Assembly (NCBI GenBank): GCA_035610835.1 | Contig: CM069448.1 | Location: forward strand, 6,635,607-6,699,606 | Direction of reading: 5' to 3' | DNA: 64,000 nucleotides | Origin: Ophiura sarsii | Taxonomy: Eukaryota > Echinodermata > Ophiuroidea > Amphilepidida > Ophiuridae | Shown: positions 38,001-44,056 of the stretch, piece by piece | Layout: each line of letters begins with the position of its first letter | Position numbering within the stretch: position 1 is the first letter of the stretch | The notes under the pieces: model-generated | Seen by the model: only the letters and a program-made list of their open reading frames with translations | Told to the model about the DNA's origin: nothing | Databases searched by the model: none | Program-made: the position numbers and the translations under genes

Positions 38001-41000
38001 TACTAGAGACCAATGCATTGTATTTGCTATTGGAACCTTCCTATTATGTTACTATTTGTGTCCTTGACTAGTCTAATATACAGGATGTTTACAAAGTGAT
38101 TACACCGGTCATGACTGGTTTGTTTCCACAATATTCTTGATGATGGCTGGTAACAGGGACAAGGCGTGGACTTTTCTTCATAATTTCTCTAGCCTTCTGC
38201 CGTCTGGTTATCTGTGGATGCCAAGACTTCATGCATCAGTAAGTATTGATTTGTGTCTACAATATTCTAGGTGATGGCTGGTAACAGGGACAAAGCGTGG
38301 ACTTTTCTTCATAATTTTTCTAGCCTTCTGCCGTCTGGTTATCTGTGGATGCCAAGACTACATGCATCAGTAAGTATTTGGGAGATGCAGAGGTGATGCC
38401 ACTCGGGTATAAATGAAAAAGCCCCACAAGTATGGAGGAAAGAAGTCAAAACTAAAAAGTCCCATTTCTAACACTCTGTTTTTCCTAAGTCCTACGTTGA
38501 ACGTTTTTATTTATTATATCCTCAACACTTGTATACTTTCAGACTCATCTTCCTGTAGAGCTAGCTGTGAGCGGTATTCACCCAGTGTTCTCCACAACTG
38601 GTCATAACGTGGAGCTTATACTACAGACAGAAGTGCCTCATGTGTACTCTGCATTCCGCATGTCTGGTTATACACCCTCTCAGGTAGGTTAATCAGGCCT
38701 GGAAATAGCACCTGCCCATGCATAGTGGTAAAATGTTGCGTCATGCGGGTGAAGATACAAAAGGTATCCGCCCAGCTGGCAGGTAAAGTTTTTTAAACTC
38801 GCAGTGTAAGGGAATTACACTGGCTGGTGGGATTTCTGTTGGGCAGGTATTTTTGTGAGTTACCTGCCCGACTGGCTGGTTGAAAAAATCTGAAGTTCCA
38901 GGCATGAGGTTAATCATACATTTAAAAGGCAAACAAGGAATATAACCACCATTCTAACACATACTATGCAGTGGTTGAGTGTGTGCAAGCAGAGCTTGTA
39001 AACAGTTAAGCTAAGATAAACTTATTGAAGGACTGATGGTTTTGACTTTAACAGTAAATGCTATAGAGGTAAACAAATCTGGGACTTGTGATACTTATGA
39101 CACAAACGGTGTTTTGGGGTGGGGGTTTTCTTCCATTTAGTATCTGTATTTTTATACAAAGTACATCAAATTTGGTTGAACCATACATTTTCGTAGATGT
39201 CACCTTTTTTGTATCCACATTATTTGTTAAACATATCATTAAAGTCAACATCCGCTTTGCCATTATTTCTGGAATTACTGGTAAACATAGATATTCCCTT
39301 GGCTACGTCAATCTTTCTAGAATTACTTCAAAAATTGCATTAATTCCTTCATTTTTCGTCCCTTCCTTTTCAGATCTGTCAACATTGGCTGCGTCAGTGT
39401 TTCTGGAATTACTTAGATTGGCAGGAGATCTGTCATTACATCACATTGTGTACTGTGATGGGTATAGACTACCAAGTATACTTATGTGTGGCTATACTAT
39501 GCTATCTACAGCCAAAGTTACTGGTCAATGCACAACAACAGAAACTTCAAGTATTCCTCAAGGTAACCCATCTATAAAAGTGTCATGTTTTGTTGGTGTG
39601 CCGAGGGGGTGTTCAGAGGCTCACCCCAGATTTGATGTGAAATCACGCAACATTAGCCTACCGCATGCCTTCTTCATTTCATAAACACTCCTTTTGCACT
39701 GAAACGCTATTTTGGCATATTAATTTGAGTATTTATTCACCAAAGAACACTAATCACTCAAAAGTCATGTGGGAAACACAATACTACAATGCTCTATACT
39801 TACCAACGCATGGCAAAAGGAGACTAGGTCGACCACGCACTTCATACCTTACATATGTAACACAATTACTGGGGGACAGTGAAGGCGCAATCCAGGAAAA
39901 ACAGATTGCCGCACTTGCTACCGATCGTCCTGCATGGAGAAATCTTGTGGTCGCCTGCTGATGATGATGACAATGTTATTTTAAACACAAAAGCCCCACA
40001 TTTTTCACTAAAAAATCACCTTCATTGAATGCCCTAATATCTAAAAGAATAAAACATGCCCCTGGATCATTTTACACAGATAATTTGATATTCTGTGTGA
40101 AGATTTGAGTCCCTAATAACAGGGCTCCTGGAATTGTAATACAATTATGCCATTTTTTGTTCAGTATTCATTTGTTCAGGGAAATAAAATGTACATAATT
40201 TTATCAAATGTGGGTCAGCCAGGCCAGTAGAACAAGGTTTTTTTGTGGGTTTCTTTGTCACTTACGAGGGATATCAAAAAGTTTTAGAAATCACCCAGAG
40301 AAGTGAAGGAGCCAGAAACTTCATTTTGTTATGTGATACTTCAGACATCTTTACAAAGTCCCTGTGCAAAGGTACACATTTCTCCTACTATTTATTACCT
40401 GTCCACAGACCGCCATTGTAGAGATCCTCAGATTGACCGCCATTGATTGATCCTCAGATTGCCTCAGATTGTGTTATTCCCAAAACAGCAGTAAATAGTT
40501 TATTTAAAGTGTTGACAGAAAGGGTCAAAGGTCATGTAGGGTTGTCATTAGAGGTCAATCTGTGCACACCCCCCATAAGTTTATTGTCACCAAGCTTGTT
40601 TGTAATGACCTTTGACCCCTTTCTGTCAAAACTTTAAACTATTTATTGCTGTTTTGGGAATAACACAATCTGAGGAAAACTGAGAATTAATTAATGGCGG
40701 TATCTGAGGATCTCTACAATGGCGGTCTGTGGACAGGTAATAAATAGTGGGAGAAATTTGTAACTTTGCACAGGGACTTTGTAAAGATGTCTGAAGGATC
40801 ACATATCAAAATAAAGTTTCTGGCTCCATTACTTCTGGGTGATTTCTAAAACTTTTTTGATACCCCCTCGTATGTAATAAACTCTGGACAAAAAGAAAGT
40901 AACCACTTTTTGGAGGCGCCCTGTGTTTAATTCTTACTCTTAAGACCCTTAAGAAATCCAACAAGTGGGAAAGAACAAGCATTTCCTCCCGCGCATGTTG

Positions 41001-41444
41001 ACACATCATTTATCACAATAGCACCAATATTGATGAAGCAGTGACCATTTGAATAAAATATGATGCAGATTCCATTGTTGCACTGTCAAAATGCGCGGGA
41101 GGAAACGCCTGTTCTTTCCCACTTGTTGAATTTCTTTTGGGTACTAAGAATTAAACATAGGGCGCCTCGAAAACAGTGGATACTTTCATTTGGGGCAGTG
41201 TTTATTTTGGAATATTTCATTCACCAAAAGGAGAAAGAGATGAAGGTTTCAGCCAAGTTTGTATGATGTTGCTAGAAATGTGATATGTGATGTAATTATG
41301 GACTGCTCTCATTTGTTTCTTCTTCTGCAGGAGAATGGTATTGGAGGGTTCTATGTCGGTCATCACATTGAGTACATGAAAGAACTTGAGAACAAATTCA
41401 GAGAAACCATACTACCAGATATGCAACAGCTGGACAAAGCATAA
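2030..41444 (+). CDS. TBC1D32: TBC1D32 / Broad-minded (BROMI), 31 coding exons
   Basis: The spliced product (1296 residues) matches the TBC1D32/BROMI family along its whole length; the human protein is about 1257 residues. BROMI is a ciliary protein that, by published work, acts with the kinase CCRK/CDK20 in ciliary assembly and Hedgehog signalling. The N-terminal part is helical-repeat-like. Family signatures seen are HGNYSRT (exon 10), WFVSTIFLMMAG (exon 28), HLPVELAVSGIHP (exon 29), FWNYLDWQEICHY (exon 30) and the C-terminal tail GGFYVGHHIEYMKELE (exon 31). The last four or five exons form the TBC-like domain, which in this family is thought to lack RabGAP activity. The start ATG at 2030 has A at -3 and G at +4 and opens MASDPAEEDLLPSIRQLV. 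A 3' splice site at 1991-1993 just upstream implies an unseen 5' UTR exon. The stop is TAA at 41442-41444. Local copies of exon sequence accompany exons 6, 11, 20, 26 and 28. Identity is near certain; individual junctions are hand calls. Confidence 0.94.
2295..2647. mobile_element. TTAA-flanked piggyBac-like MITE, copy 1
   Basis: Located in TBC1D32 intron 1. TTAA occurs at both ends (2295-2298, 2644-2647), with inverted ends starting AAAGGTAGATG and ending CATCTACCTTT. The internal sequence is shared almost throughout with 9390-9754 (opposite orientation) and more distantly with 46367-46687. TTAA target duplication is the mark of piggyBac-type transposition. No coding sequence is present. Confidence 0.8.
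3091..3370. mobile_element. hAT-like MITE with CAGGGTTCATAC ends
   Basis: Intron 2. The ends CAGGGTTCATAC and GTATGAACCCTG are inverted, and the interior repeats the phrase AGTCCTGGAA or AGTCCTTGAAA several times. Similar AGTCCTTGAAA-rich hAT elements occur in many invertebrate genomes. No clean target duplication was found. Confidence 0.65.
3381..3809. mobile_element. TA-flanked MITE split by a younger hAT element
   Basis: Intron 2. The inverted ends TACTGTAAAGCATGAAATG and CATTTCATGCTTTACAGTA are perfect over about 20 bp and bounded by TA, suggesting a mariner-type target. A second element, 3488-3705, sits inside it. Elements at 20935-21118 and 44675-44878 have related TACTGTAAA or AACTGTAAA ends. 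Confidence 0.7.
3488..3705. mobile_element. hAT-like MITE nested in 3381-3809
   Basis: The ends CAGGGGTGTAC and GTACAGCCCTG are flanked by CCTATGTC (3480-3487) and CCTATGAC (3706-3713), an 8-bp target duplication with one mismatch, as expected for hAT. The interior carries repeats of CAGCCCG and GCCGG type. The element at 38694-38906 is a relative in opposite orientation. Confidence 0.75.
4165..5525 (-). pseudogene. LINE 3' fragment (reverse transcriptase tail and 3' UTR)
   Basis: Intron 2. On the - strand, 5518-5231 encodes the C-terminal tail typical of CR1/L2/jockey-like reverse transcriptases, including RSFIHTAVPLWNSLP before a stop at 5231. Downstream, the - strand continues as an AT-rich 3' UTR to about 4165. 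The reverse transcriptase core is missing, so this is a 5'-truncated dead copy. Its 5' edge lies only about 50 bp before TBC1D32 exon 3. A C run (4541-4566, 26 bases) interrupts the 3' region. Confidence 0.6.
5925..6060 (+). repeat. Dispersed repeat shared with 23150-23240
   Basis: Intron 3. The phrases TTTCCGCACTTTCTT, CAATTTCA or TAATTTCA, GGCCT and TTTCACACACTTTTT occur in the same order at 23165-23240 in intron 19, same orientation. The family is unknown; no termini could be defined. Confidence 0.4.
8289..8413 (+). repeat. Tandem copy of exon 6 sequence, offset 73 bp
   Basis: Bases 8362-8413 copy 8289-8340, which is the body of TBC1D32 exon 6, with about four mismatches over 52 bp. The second copy stops just before the exon's last bases and has lost the splice donor (it reads CTAAAATC where exon 6 has CTAGTTTAG then GTAAG). 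It therefore cannot act as an exon with the normal 3' end. It is one of five local duplications of exon sequence in this gene. Confidence 0.85.
8968..9265. mobile_element. hAT-like MITE with exact 8-bp target duplication
   Basis: Intron 7. The ends CAGGCGCGTACCG and CGGTACGCCACTG are inverted with a few mismatches and flanked by exact CCTAAGCC on both sides (8960-8967, 9266-9273), the target size of hAT. The interior repeats the phrases CACAAAATTTC and TTTAGCGTCCCGG and ends in a C tract. No transposase is present. Confidence 0.85.
9390..9754. mobile_element. TTAA-flanked piggyBac-like MITE, copy 2
   Basis: Intron 7. TTAA flanks both ends (9390-9393, 9751-9754), with ends AAAGGTAGATGACCCGATC and GATCGGGTCATCTACCTTT. 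This is the reverse complement of the copy at 2295-2647, with high identity. The two lie in inverted orientation on either side of exons 2-7. Confidence 0.85.
12061..13431. mobile_element. Innermost element with repeated TTGCGGAATGAC motif
   Basis: The ends TATATGGGCAATTCCA and TGGAATTGCCCATATA are inverted and bounded by TA/TATA. The dodecamer TTGCGGAATGAC or its complement (some with one change) occurs at about 12075, 12261, 12454, 12465, 12881, 12893, 12907 and 13058, grouped towards both ends and in mirrored orientation. Such subterminal repeats usually bind a transposase. No reading frame supports an encoded protein. Confidence 0.6.
13581..13766 (-). pseudogene. Acidic reading frame, possible piggyBac transposase N-terminus
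   Basis: A 61-codon frame in the nested element ends with an Asp/Glu/Ser-rich stretch including KDSQEDMDDSDYGHESDFE. PiggyBac transposases often begin with such acidic segments, and the frame lies inside TTAA-type termini, but no DDD catalytic core follows. Assignment rests on composition and context only. Confidence 0.25.
14528..14694 (+). repeat. Two decayed copies of exon 11 upstream of it
   Basis: Bases 14598-14694 copy the acceptor and most of exon 11 (GTGGAAGATGGTATAGA against GTAGAGGATGCTATAGA, then GCATCAAAGAGAACAACTC). An internal deletion brings in an early TAG stop. A shorter, older copy lies at 14528-14566 (GAAGATCCAACTAGTAAACC against CAAGATCCTACTAGTAAACT in the exon). Neither can code for the exon. 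Confidence 0.8.
15505..15895 (+). mobile_element. tRNA-derived SINE
   Basis: Intron 12. A tRNA-like head has an A box (TGGTCCAACGG, 15518-15528) and a B box (GAGTTCGAGTCT, about 15560-15571). A body follows with TTTGGCAAAGCACTTTACC, a phrase common to widespread metazoan SINEs, then a conserved-looking tail. It is not a working tRNA gene: the acceptor stem does not pair. The right boundary is approximate. Confidence 0.7.
16044..17146 (+). mobile_element. Helitron-like element, copy 1
   Basis: Intron 13. It starts TCCTACTATAAATCTGG and ends GTACGCCGCTAG followed by T, between an A and a T: the Helitron pattern (5' TC, 3' CTRR, insertion at AT, no target duplication). The last 40 bp can fold, with CTAGCGG pairing to CCGCTAG. 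The second copy, 60159-61252, matches along its length. The interior has G-rich, minisatellite-like repeats of GGTTTAGG and TGTAGGGGGTTT type. No Rep/helicase is present. Confidence 0.6.
17287..17540. repeat. Two long C tracts
   Basis: C runs of 20 (17287-17306) and 19 (17522-17540) lie in intron 13 just downstream of the Helitron-like copy. The sequence between, rich in CAAATTAGC and AATTTAGC, is not otherwise recognised. Confidence 0.7.
20935..21118. mobile_element. TA-flanked MITE
   Basis: Intron 17. The inverted ends AACTGTAAAAGTGGTG and CACGTTTACAGTA, with internal TTTTCGCG on both strands, place it with the elements at 3381-3809 and 44675-44878. It has no coding content. Confidence 0.5.
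21340..21650. mobile_element. hAT-like MITE with exact 8-bp target duplication
   Basis: Intron 17. The ends CAGTGGCGTACCCAG and CTGGGTACGCCACTG are perfect inverted repeats flanked by exact CTTTTTGG (21332-21339, 21651-21658). It contains a run of 25 G (21493-21517) and the phrases TACCGACGAGA and TACCGACGG. No transposase is present; it is clearly a hAT-type non-autonomous copy. Confidence 0.9.
22668..22850 (+). repeat. SINE-like dispersed repeat
   Basis: Intron 18. The first half matches 595-705. The second half has CCCGAGTTTGATTTCC, a weak B-box-like sequence. The family may be tRNA-derived but the head is not clear. Confidence 0.35.
23735..26104 (+). repeat. Array of 30 units of 79 bp derived from exon 20 and its donor
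   Basis: Intron 20. Thirty head-to-tail units of exactly 79 bp follow exon 20 without net insertion or deletion (2370 bp). Each unit reads GTAAGG, a short G-rich joint, then the last part of exon 20 down to its final codons TCATCTAAG. The array thus repeats the exon end and its 5' splice site (AAG followed by GTAAGG), so donors lie at 23735 plus multiples of 79. Use of any but the first adds GTA AGG GGG AGC AGA TGA, a stop in frame. Units differ by a few fixed variants (CTGCCCATGC or CTACCCATCC; GATAGGGC or GATAAGGC; GGTCATT or GTTCATT). The final three units are the most diverged. It is not CRISPR: there are no spacers. Confidence 0.97.
26105..26395. mobile_element. hAT-like MITE at the end of the 79-bp array
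   Basis: The ends CAGAGATGTGA and TCACATCTCTG are inverted. The left end abuts the final AAG of unit 30, exactly at the exon-intron boundary of that unit, and the right end is followed by GGTAAGG, which looks like the displaced donor. No 8-bp target duplication is visible. The interior holds repeated TTCCGGAA-type phrases. Confidence 0.55.
27034..27080. repeat. 16-bp stem hairpin
   Basis: GGTGTTGGATGACTGG pairs with CCAGTCATTCAACACC across a 15-base loop, with one mismatch. It lies in intron 21, with no termini or target duplication that would make it a transposon. Confidence 0.5.
28440..28640 (-). repeat. Diverged inverted relative of 30653-30937
   Basis: The - strand carries TTTGAAATCAGCAC, GGCATCATCCAGATTT and AACGCTCAACATC-like phrases that match the repeated unit at 30653-30937. 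It lies in intron 22 and has no coding potential that I can support. Confidence 0.45.
29556..30235 (-). pseudogene. Fragment of a transposon-associated DDTEVF-type protein
   Basis: Intron 22, antisense to TBC1D32. An open frame of 207 codons (30179-29556), extended upstream in frame to TQEEADVHVLVHQTL, holds RVICDDTEVFLLLLHFY and ACHALSGCGTVAQL. This pattern (acidic DDT-D/E-VF, then HALSGCD-T/S) marks an uncharacterised, often multicopy protein of invertebrates and fish that resembles PIN/XPG-type nuclease folds. The usual second Asp of SGCD is Gly here. The N-terminal portion is absent and stops lie upstream, so it is probably a dead piece of a mobile element. Confidence 0.5.
30495..30512 (+). 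repeat. Run of 18 G
   Basis: A pure G tract in intron 22, not inside any element I could bound. Confidence 0.8.
30653..30937 (+). repeat. Two tandem copies, 180-bp period
   Basis: Both 30653-30757 and 30833-30937 begin at ATTCAGGTCCAAATATCTAG and continue through TTGGCATCATCC, TTTGGAATCAGC and TCTAGAAT. A third, inverted and diverged relative is at 28440-28640, so this is an interspersed family that has also duplicated in place. Confidence 0.75.
32256..32330 (+). repeat. Possible SINE head remnant
   Basis: CTGGGTTCAATTCCTGGGG resembles a tRNA B box with T-arm stem. An A box could not be placed with confidence and the body is not matched elsewhere in the window. Confidence 0.25.
32853..33075. 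mobile_element. MITE with AAAGTTGACTTGCCC ends
   Basis: Intron 23. AAAGTTGACTTGCCCTTTC and GAAAGGGCAAGTCAACTTT are perfect inverted ends, followed inward by GGTCGGAC and GGTCGGTCGG. The interior is A-rich. The target site is inside A tracts and cannot be read. Confidence 0.7.
33535..33712. mobile_element. Small imperfect palindromic element
   Basis: Intron 24. TTTTGACAT, AATCTAAGATG and CTATGTGGTCCA on the left recur as their complements on the right (TGGACCACATAG, CATCCTTAGATG, ATGTCAAA), around a small central hairpin (TGCCC and GGGCA). No target duplication is clear. Confidence 0.5.
33868..34690. other. Possible insertion flanked by ATGTTATGT
   Basis: ATGTTATGT occurs before TAGTGTTGGG (near 33858) and after CATGCCTA (near 34686), which could be a 9-bp target duplication around about 0.8 kb rich in CGTGTAAC and ACGGG phrases. 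The ends are not good inverted repeats, so the nature is open. Confidence 0.25.
34786..35146. mobile_element. MITE with 57-bp perfect-looking inverted ends
   Basis: Intron 24. TGTAACAGAGTTTCTTG on the left and CAAGAAACTCTGTTACA on the right begin arms of about 57 bp that match almost fully, continuing through CTTCAGGCTTAATTAAC. A mariner-like TA target is possible. The interior of about 245 bp is non-coding. Confidence 0.85.
36088..36152 (+). repeat. Decayed copy of exon 26 sequence
   Basis: AGATCAAGTCCTTAC through AACTAAGAATAAGGTGATTC resembles exon 26 (AGATCAAGTCATTAC, ACTAACAATGAAGTGTTTC) at about 70% over 65 bp, with in-frame stops. It lies just upstream of the real exon acceptor, so it is a degenerate local duplicate. 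Confidence 0.6.
38239..38369 (+). repeat. Tandem copy of the 3' part of exon 28, offset 131 bp
   Basis: Bases 38247-38369 repeat 38116-38238 with few differences and keep an open 33-codon frame and an identical donor (GTAAGT at 38370). One change makes TATTCTAG before GTGATGGCTGG where exon 28 reads TATTCTTG, creating an AG. The 32-bp gap to the upstream donor is too short for a normal intron. Joining exon 27 (phase 1) straight to this copy shifts the frame to an early stop, and reading through from copy 1 also meets TGA. It is therefore probably not a working exon. Confidence 0.85.
38694..38906. mobile_element. hAT-like MITE inserted at the exon 29 donor
   Basis: The ends CAGGCCTGGAA and TTCCAGGCATG are inverted (one mismatch). 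The flanks share AGGTTAATC (9 bp, 38686-38694 and 38907-38915 counting one overlapping base), from which the 8-bp target duplication AGGTTAAT is read. It begins at intron position +3 of intron 29, so GTAGGTT of the donor is preserved. The interior phrase GCCCGACTGGCTGGTTG is shared with 3488-3705. Confidence 0.75.
39780..39963 (+). pseudogene. C-terminal scrap of a retroelement polyprotein
   Basis: Intron 30. The + frame gives HGKRRLGRPRTSYLTYV, then ATDRPAWRNLVVAC and a stop. Short GRPRT plus DR.WR.LV tails of this kind end many retroelement polyproteins in invertebrate genomes. Class is uncertain and no catalytic domain is nearby. Confidence 0.45.
40263..40872. mobile_element. Long-TIR mariner-like element
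   Basis: Intron 30. It is bounded by TA and starts CGAGGGATATCAAAAAGTT; the right end mirrors it as TTTTTGATACCCCCTCG then TA. The arms are roughly 270 bp each and meet around 40560-40600, so the element is one near-complete palindrome. Terminal CGAGGG plus ATCAAAAAGTT resembles mariner-type ends. No transposase is encoded. Confidence 0.85.
40876..41206. mobile_element. Second palindromic MITE, 4 bp from the previous one
   Basis: AATAAACTCTG through GAAAGTAACCACT and GGCGCCCTGTGTTTAATTC on the left are mirrored on the right, ending CAGTGTTTATT. The arms are about 125 bp with scattered mismatches, including TGCGCGGGAGGAAA and its complement. It has no coding content. Confidence 0.8.
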
Positions 41445-41556
41445 CACAGAAGCATTTTAAGTTTCACGAAAGGCACTTCATAAGGTCAACCCAACAAACG
41501 TCATCGGATGCATTTGCTGTCCTCTGAAGAAGCATTTCAATGTGTTCTCTGTAATC

Positions 41557-41562
41557 AATAAA
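41557..41562 (+). terminator. Candidate poly(A) signal of TBC1D32
   Basis: AATAAA lies 113 bp after the TBC1D32 stop codon and is the first canonical signal downstream, so a short 3' UTR is likely. Other AATAAA hexamers follow further on and longer 3' UTRs are possible. Confidence 0.5.
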
Positions 41563-42485
41563 CAATTTCTCAATCCCAACGTTTGCCCAAGAATACCCAG
41601 GCAAATGACACACTGGATCCACATGACTGATGTGTTAACACATCCAATGACACACCATGCATAGTACTCACTGCCAAGGTGTGTGATTAATCGATATGGA
41701 GTGTTCGGGTCACTGCATCATTGTCCTGTGCAACTATTGCATTCAGCCCAAGTGGGAATGTTATAAGGGTGAAAGAGAATTTATTGTTTTGATTATAGAT
41801 ACTAATTAAGAATACTATAGCCTAACCACAATATTGGAATGGTTATAGTTATTTCAGTATTTGTCGTTCAAAATGAAAATATAGATTTTATATTATATGC
41901 AAAAGTGTATTTTGTAAGCTTTGAAATAACTCCTCATTTGATACAATTGGTCAGTGCCTTCAGATGTGATGTGAAATATTAGGGGAAATTCCTTTTTTTT
42001 TTCTCATGCTTTACTTTCACAATATCCTAAATTGCATACTGCTGACAAAAGGCCCCCTTTTGATATGACTAGTCAAATCCTATGCAGCAAGGTGTTGATA
42101 CATGTCCCTTGCGCCATTTAATGAGTCGTATGTGTTTAAGCATTTTGATGCATCCCTTATAAGTTTTGGGCACATCTGGCACCAAGTAAAGAGCTTTACT
42201 TTGATAGAACTCAATTTTAGGATATTGGAAGCCCCTGAAGCTCATAATACCTCAGTATTTGGATTTCAATATAACAATGTTCATAGCTTGGATACTAAAA
42301 TCCACAGAATGATTAGTTCCATTGGAAAGACAGGCTATTTACCCTTTTGTAGTCATATTATAGTAAATTCCACTTATCAAGTCAGTATTTACATGTATGT
42401 AACACAATCCATCTTTGATCATCGCATTTTAAATCATGTGCACAATAAAAAGCTTATATCACTGGAATATACCGACTCAAACTGT

Positions 42486-42775
42486 AGAGATAGATCAACA
42501 AAGTATGTGTCGCTGTTCTGCCAAAACTTTGTATGTTTTTCTGGCCCTTCATCATGTATTAAATAAAACTACCTAAGGGTTATGCAATATGCATAGGAAG
42601 TGTTGCTTTATACATGTACATGTTCAGGGACAAGAGCTCTTACAATGTCTGATAGATGTGTTATTGGCCCATGGAACATATTTGGAGCAGACTGCTGAAA
42701 AGGTTATACATGAGAATTATTATTTATACATGCTGAAGGGCCAGATGGAGATACAAGGTTTTGACAGAACATTGA
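42486..42775 (+). repeat. Dispersed repeat shared with 51003-51245
   Basis: The phrases TCGCTGTTCTG, TGTTGCTTTATACATG, GATAGATGTGTT, AGGTTATACAT and TACATGCTGAAGGGC occur in the same order and orientation at 51003-51245 in FARS2 intron 2. The family is unknown. The 154-codon frame over 42102-42566 is not conserved with anything I know. Bases 41563-42485 show nothing else. Confidence 0.65.
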
Positions 42776-43883
42776 CGTATAGTATTACCATATGGACCTG
42801 CTTGGTTAATTCTAACAAAACTGCCTGGTCATGAATCAGAGTAGATTGTATTAGTGATCATAAACTACATAGCAACTGAATGGGAATCATGATTCAAGGA
42901 TGAAAACTGTCATGACTGAGAAATGTAATAGACAACAGAATTAAATGCTTTTATTGGTGTGGAAAATTATGACACCTTATGAGACTGAAAAAACAATCAT
43001 GTTTGTACTATTAATTGTATGTGCTCTGCTTTTCCAGTTTACTTAACTTTGAATGTGTATTGGAACACTTCATTATGAGGCAAGCCATGATTTGTAATAG
43101 ATTTGCATTACTTTTGGGCCTGTTACATCATATTTGCTGACAAATATTACTGACAGACCATGACAAGACAAAATTGGTAAATGTCAATTTGACTAAGTTT
43201 CTATTCTAGTAATAATAGTTTAAAAGCAATCTCTTTTAAGCAAAATTATTCATTTCAAGCAGAAAATAGTAATATTTTGACAAATTGGGCAAAATTTAAA
43301 TCTTAAAAAAATTGTGACCCTGATTTTTTAGATTTTAGGGTCGGTAACTGAGAGCAACACAACAACAAAAATTGTGTCTAAGTACAAAGCTTCAGGTTTG
43401 ATTTGAAAGTTTCAGGTGTACGATTATGCTGATAGCTTTAAAATGACACATTGAAGAAAATCAGACTGTATACTCATAAAACACATTTTTATTGAAGCAT
43501 TAGCTTATTTTATAATCTATTTTCTGTTGATGGAGCTGCTTGAATGTTGTGCTTTACAGTAGATAAATGTATTAAGTCTATTGCTTGAACGTTTATGTCC
43601 AATGATGACCCTTTGCAGTTCAAAATAAAATGCAGATAATTGATATTCTATTCTTACAACGACAAATTTTTAGAATATCACATCTGTTAAATCTCTTAAT
43701 TCTGCCCGTCCTGGGAGTAATCTGCCCATCCAGATGACGGGTGGACAGGTCTCTGGCTAAGACCTTGATGTCTTGTTATTTGAAAGCTTTAAGCAGAAAA
43801 TTTGAACGCAACATCGATCTACAAAGTGCTCCCTTTCAATAGGGCAATTACAAAGTGCTCCCTTTCAATATGACGATTGTACA
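42776..43883. other. Intergenic, nothing recognised
   Basis: AT-rich sequence with a short direct repeat near 43838-43875 (ACAAAGTGCTCCCTTTCAATA twice, 37 bp apart) and no gene. Confidence 0.4.
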
Positions 43884-44046
43884 GAGGGTCATTAGTTCAA
43901 ATCATTCTCCAGAACAACTCATGCATGCATTATAGTATAATACCAATCACTTGGATCAGTATCAGTAAATAGGTGATTGGTATTATACTATATGCATGCA
44001 TAAGTTGTTCTGGAGGATGATTTGAACTAATGACCCTCTGTGCAAT
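43884..44046. mobile_element. Near-perfect 163-bp palindrome
   Basis: Left arm ATTGTACAGAGGGTCATTAG to ATACCAATCAC and right arm GTGATTGGTAT to CTAATGACCCTCTGTGCAAT pair over about 70 bp with few mismatches around a 20-base loop. It is probably a foldback MITE; the ends are set by where pairing stops. Confidence 0.8.
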
Positions 44047-44056
44047 CACCCTATAA

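Larger units (their letters stand above)
2030..41444 (+). other. TBC1D32: Exon map of TBC1D32 (hand-built, all phases close)
   Basis: Coding exons: 2030-2178, 2868-3029, 5577-5766, 6376-6453, 7490-7615, 8268-8346, 8798-8904, 9793-9854, 10471-10600, 11246-11302, 14738-14840, 15189-15329, 15958-16023, 17845-17987, 19130-19248, 19705-19906, 20743-20892, 22200-22280, 23024-23111, 23616-23734, 26815-26934, 28066-28154, 31943-32053, 33211-33419, 35442-35576, 36202-36355, 37475-37596, 38084-38238, 38543-38683, 39374-39562, 41331-41444. Each is bounded by AG and GT and the lengths sum to 3891 nt, a multiple of three. Exon 6 is short and was found by homology (MFSSNSHHIIREVYTSL). Exon 28 is the upstream copy of a duplicated block, chosen because only it joins exon 27 in frame. 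Introns 4, 5, 9, 14, 15, 16 and 18 hold no element I can define, apart from a shared A-rich or pyrimidine-rich stretch here and there. Confidence 0.88.

Noticed and set aside
38271..38369. Mutually exclusive alternative exon
   Set aside because: Joining exon 27 (phase 1) to it shifts the frame to a stop, and the 32-bp gap to the upstream donor is too short for an intron.
39088..39684. Open frame of 198 codons
   Set aside because: It overlaps exon 30 of TBC1D32 in a different frame; the exon frame gives the conserved TBC-like sequence.
42102..42566. Open frame of 154 codons in the intergenic region
   Set aside because: It resembles no known family, overlaps a dispersed repeat, has low-complexity AT-rich codons and no splice or promoter context.
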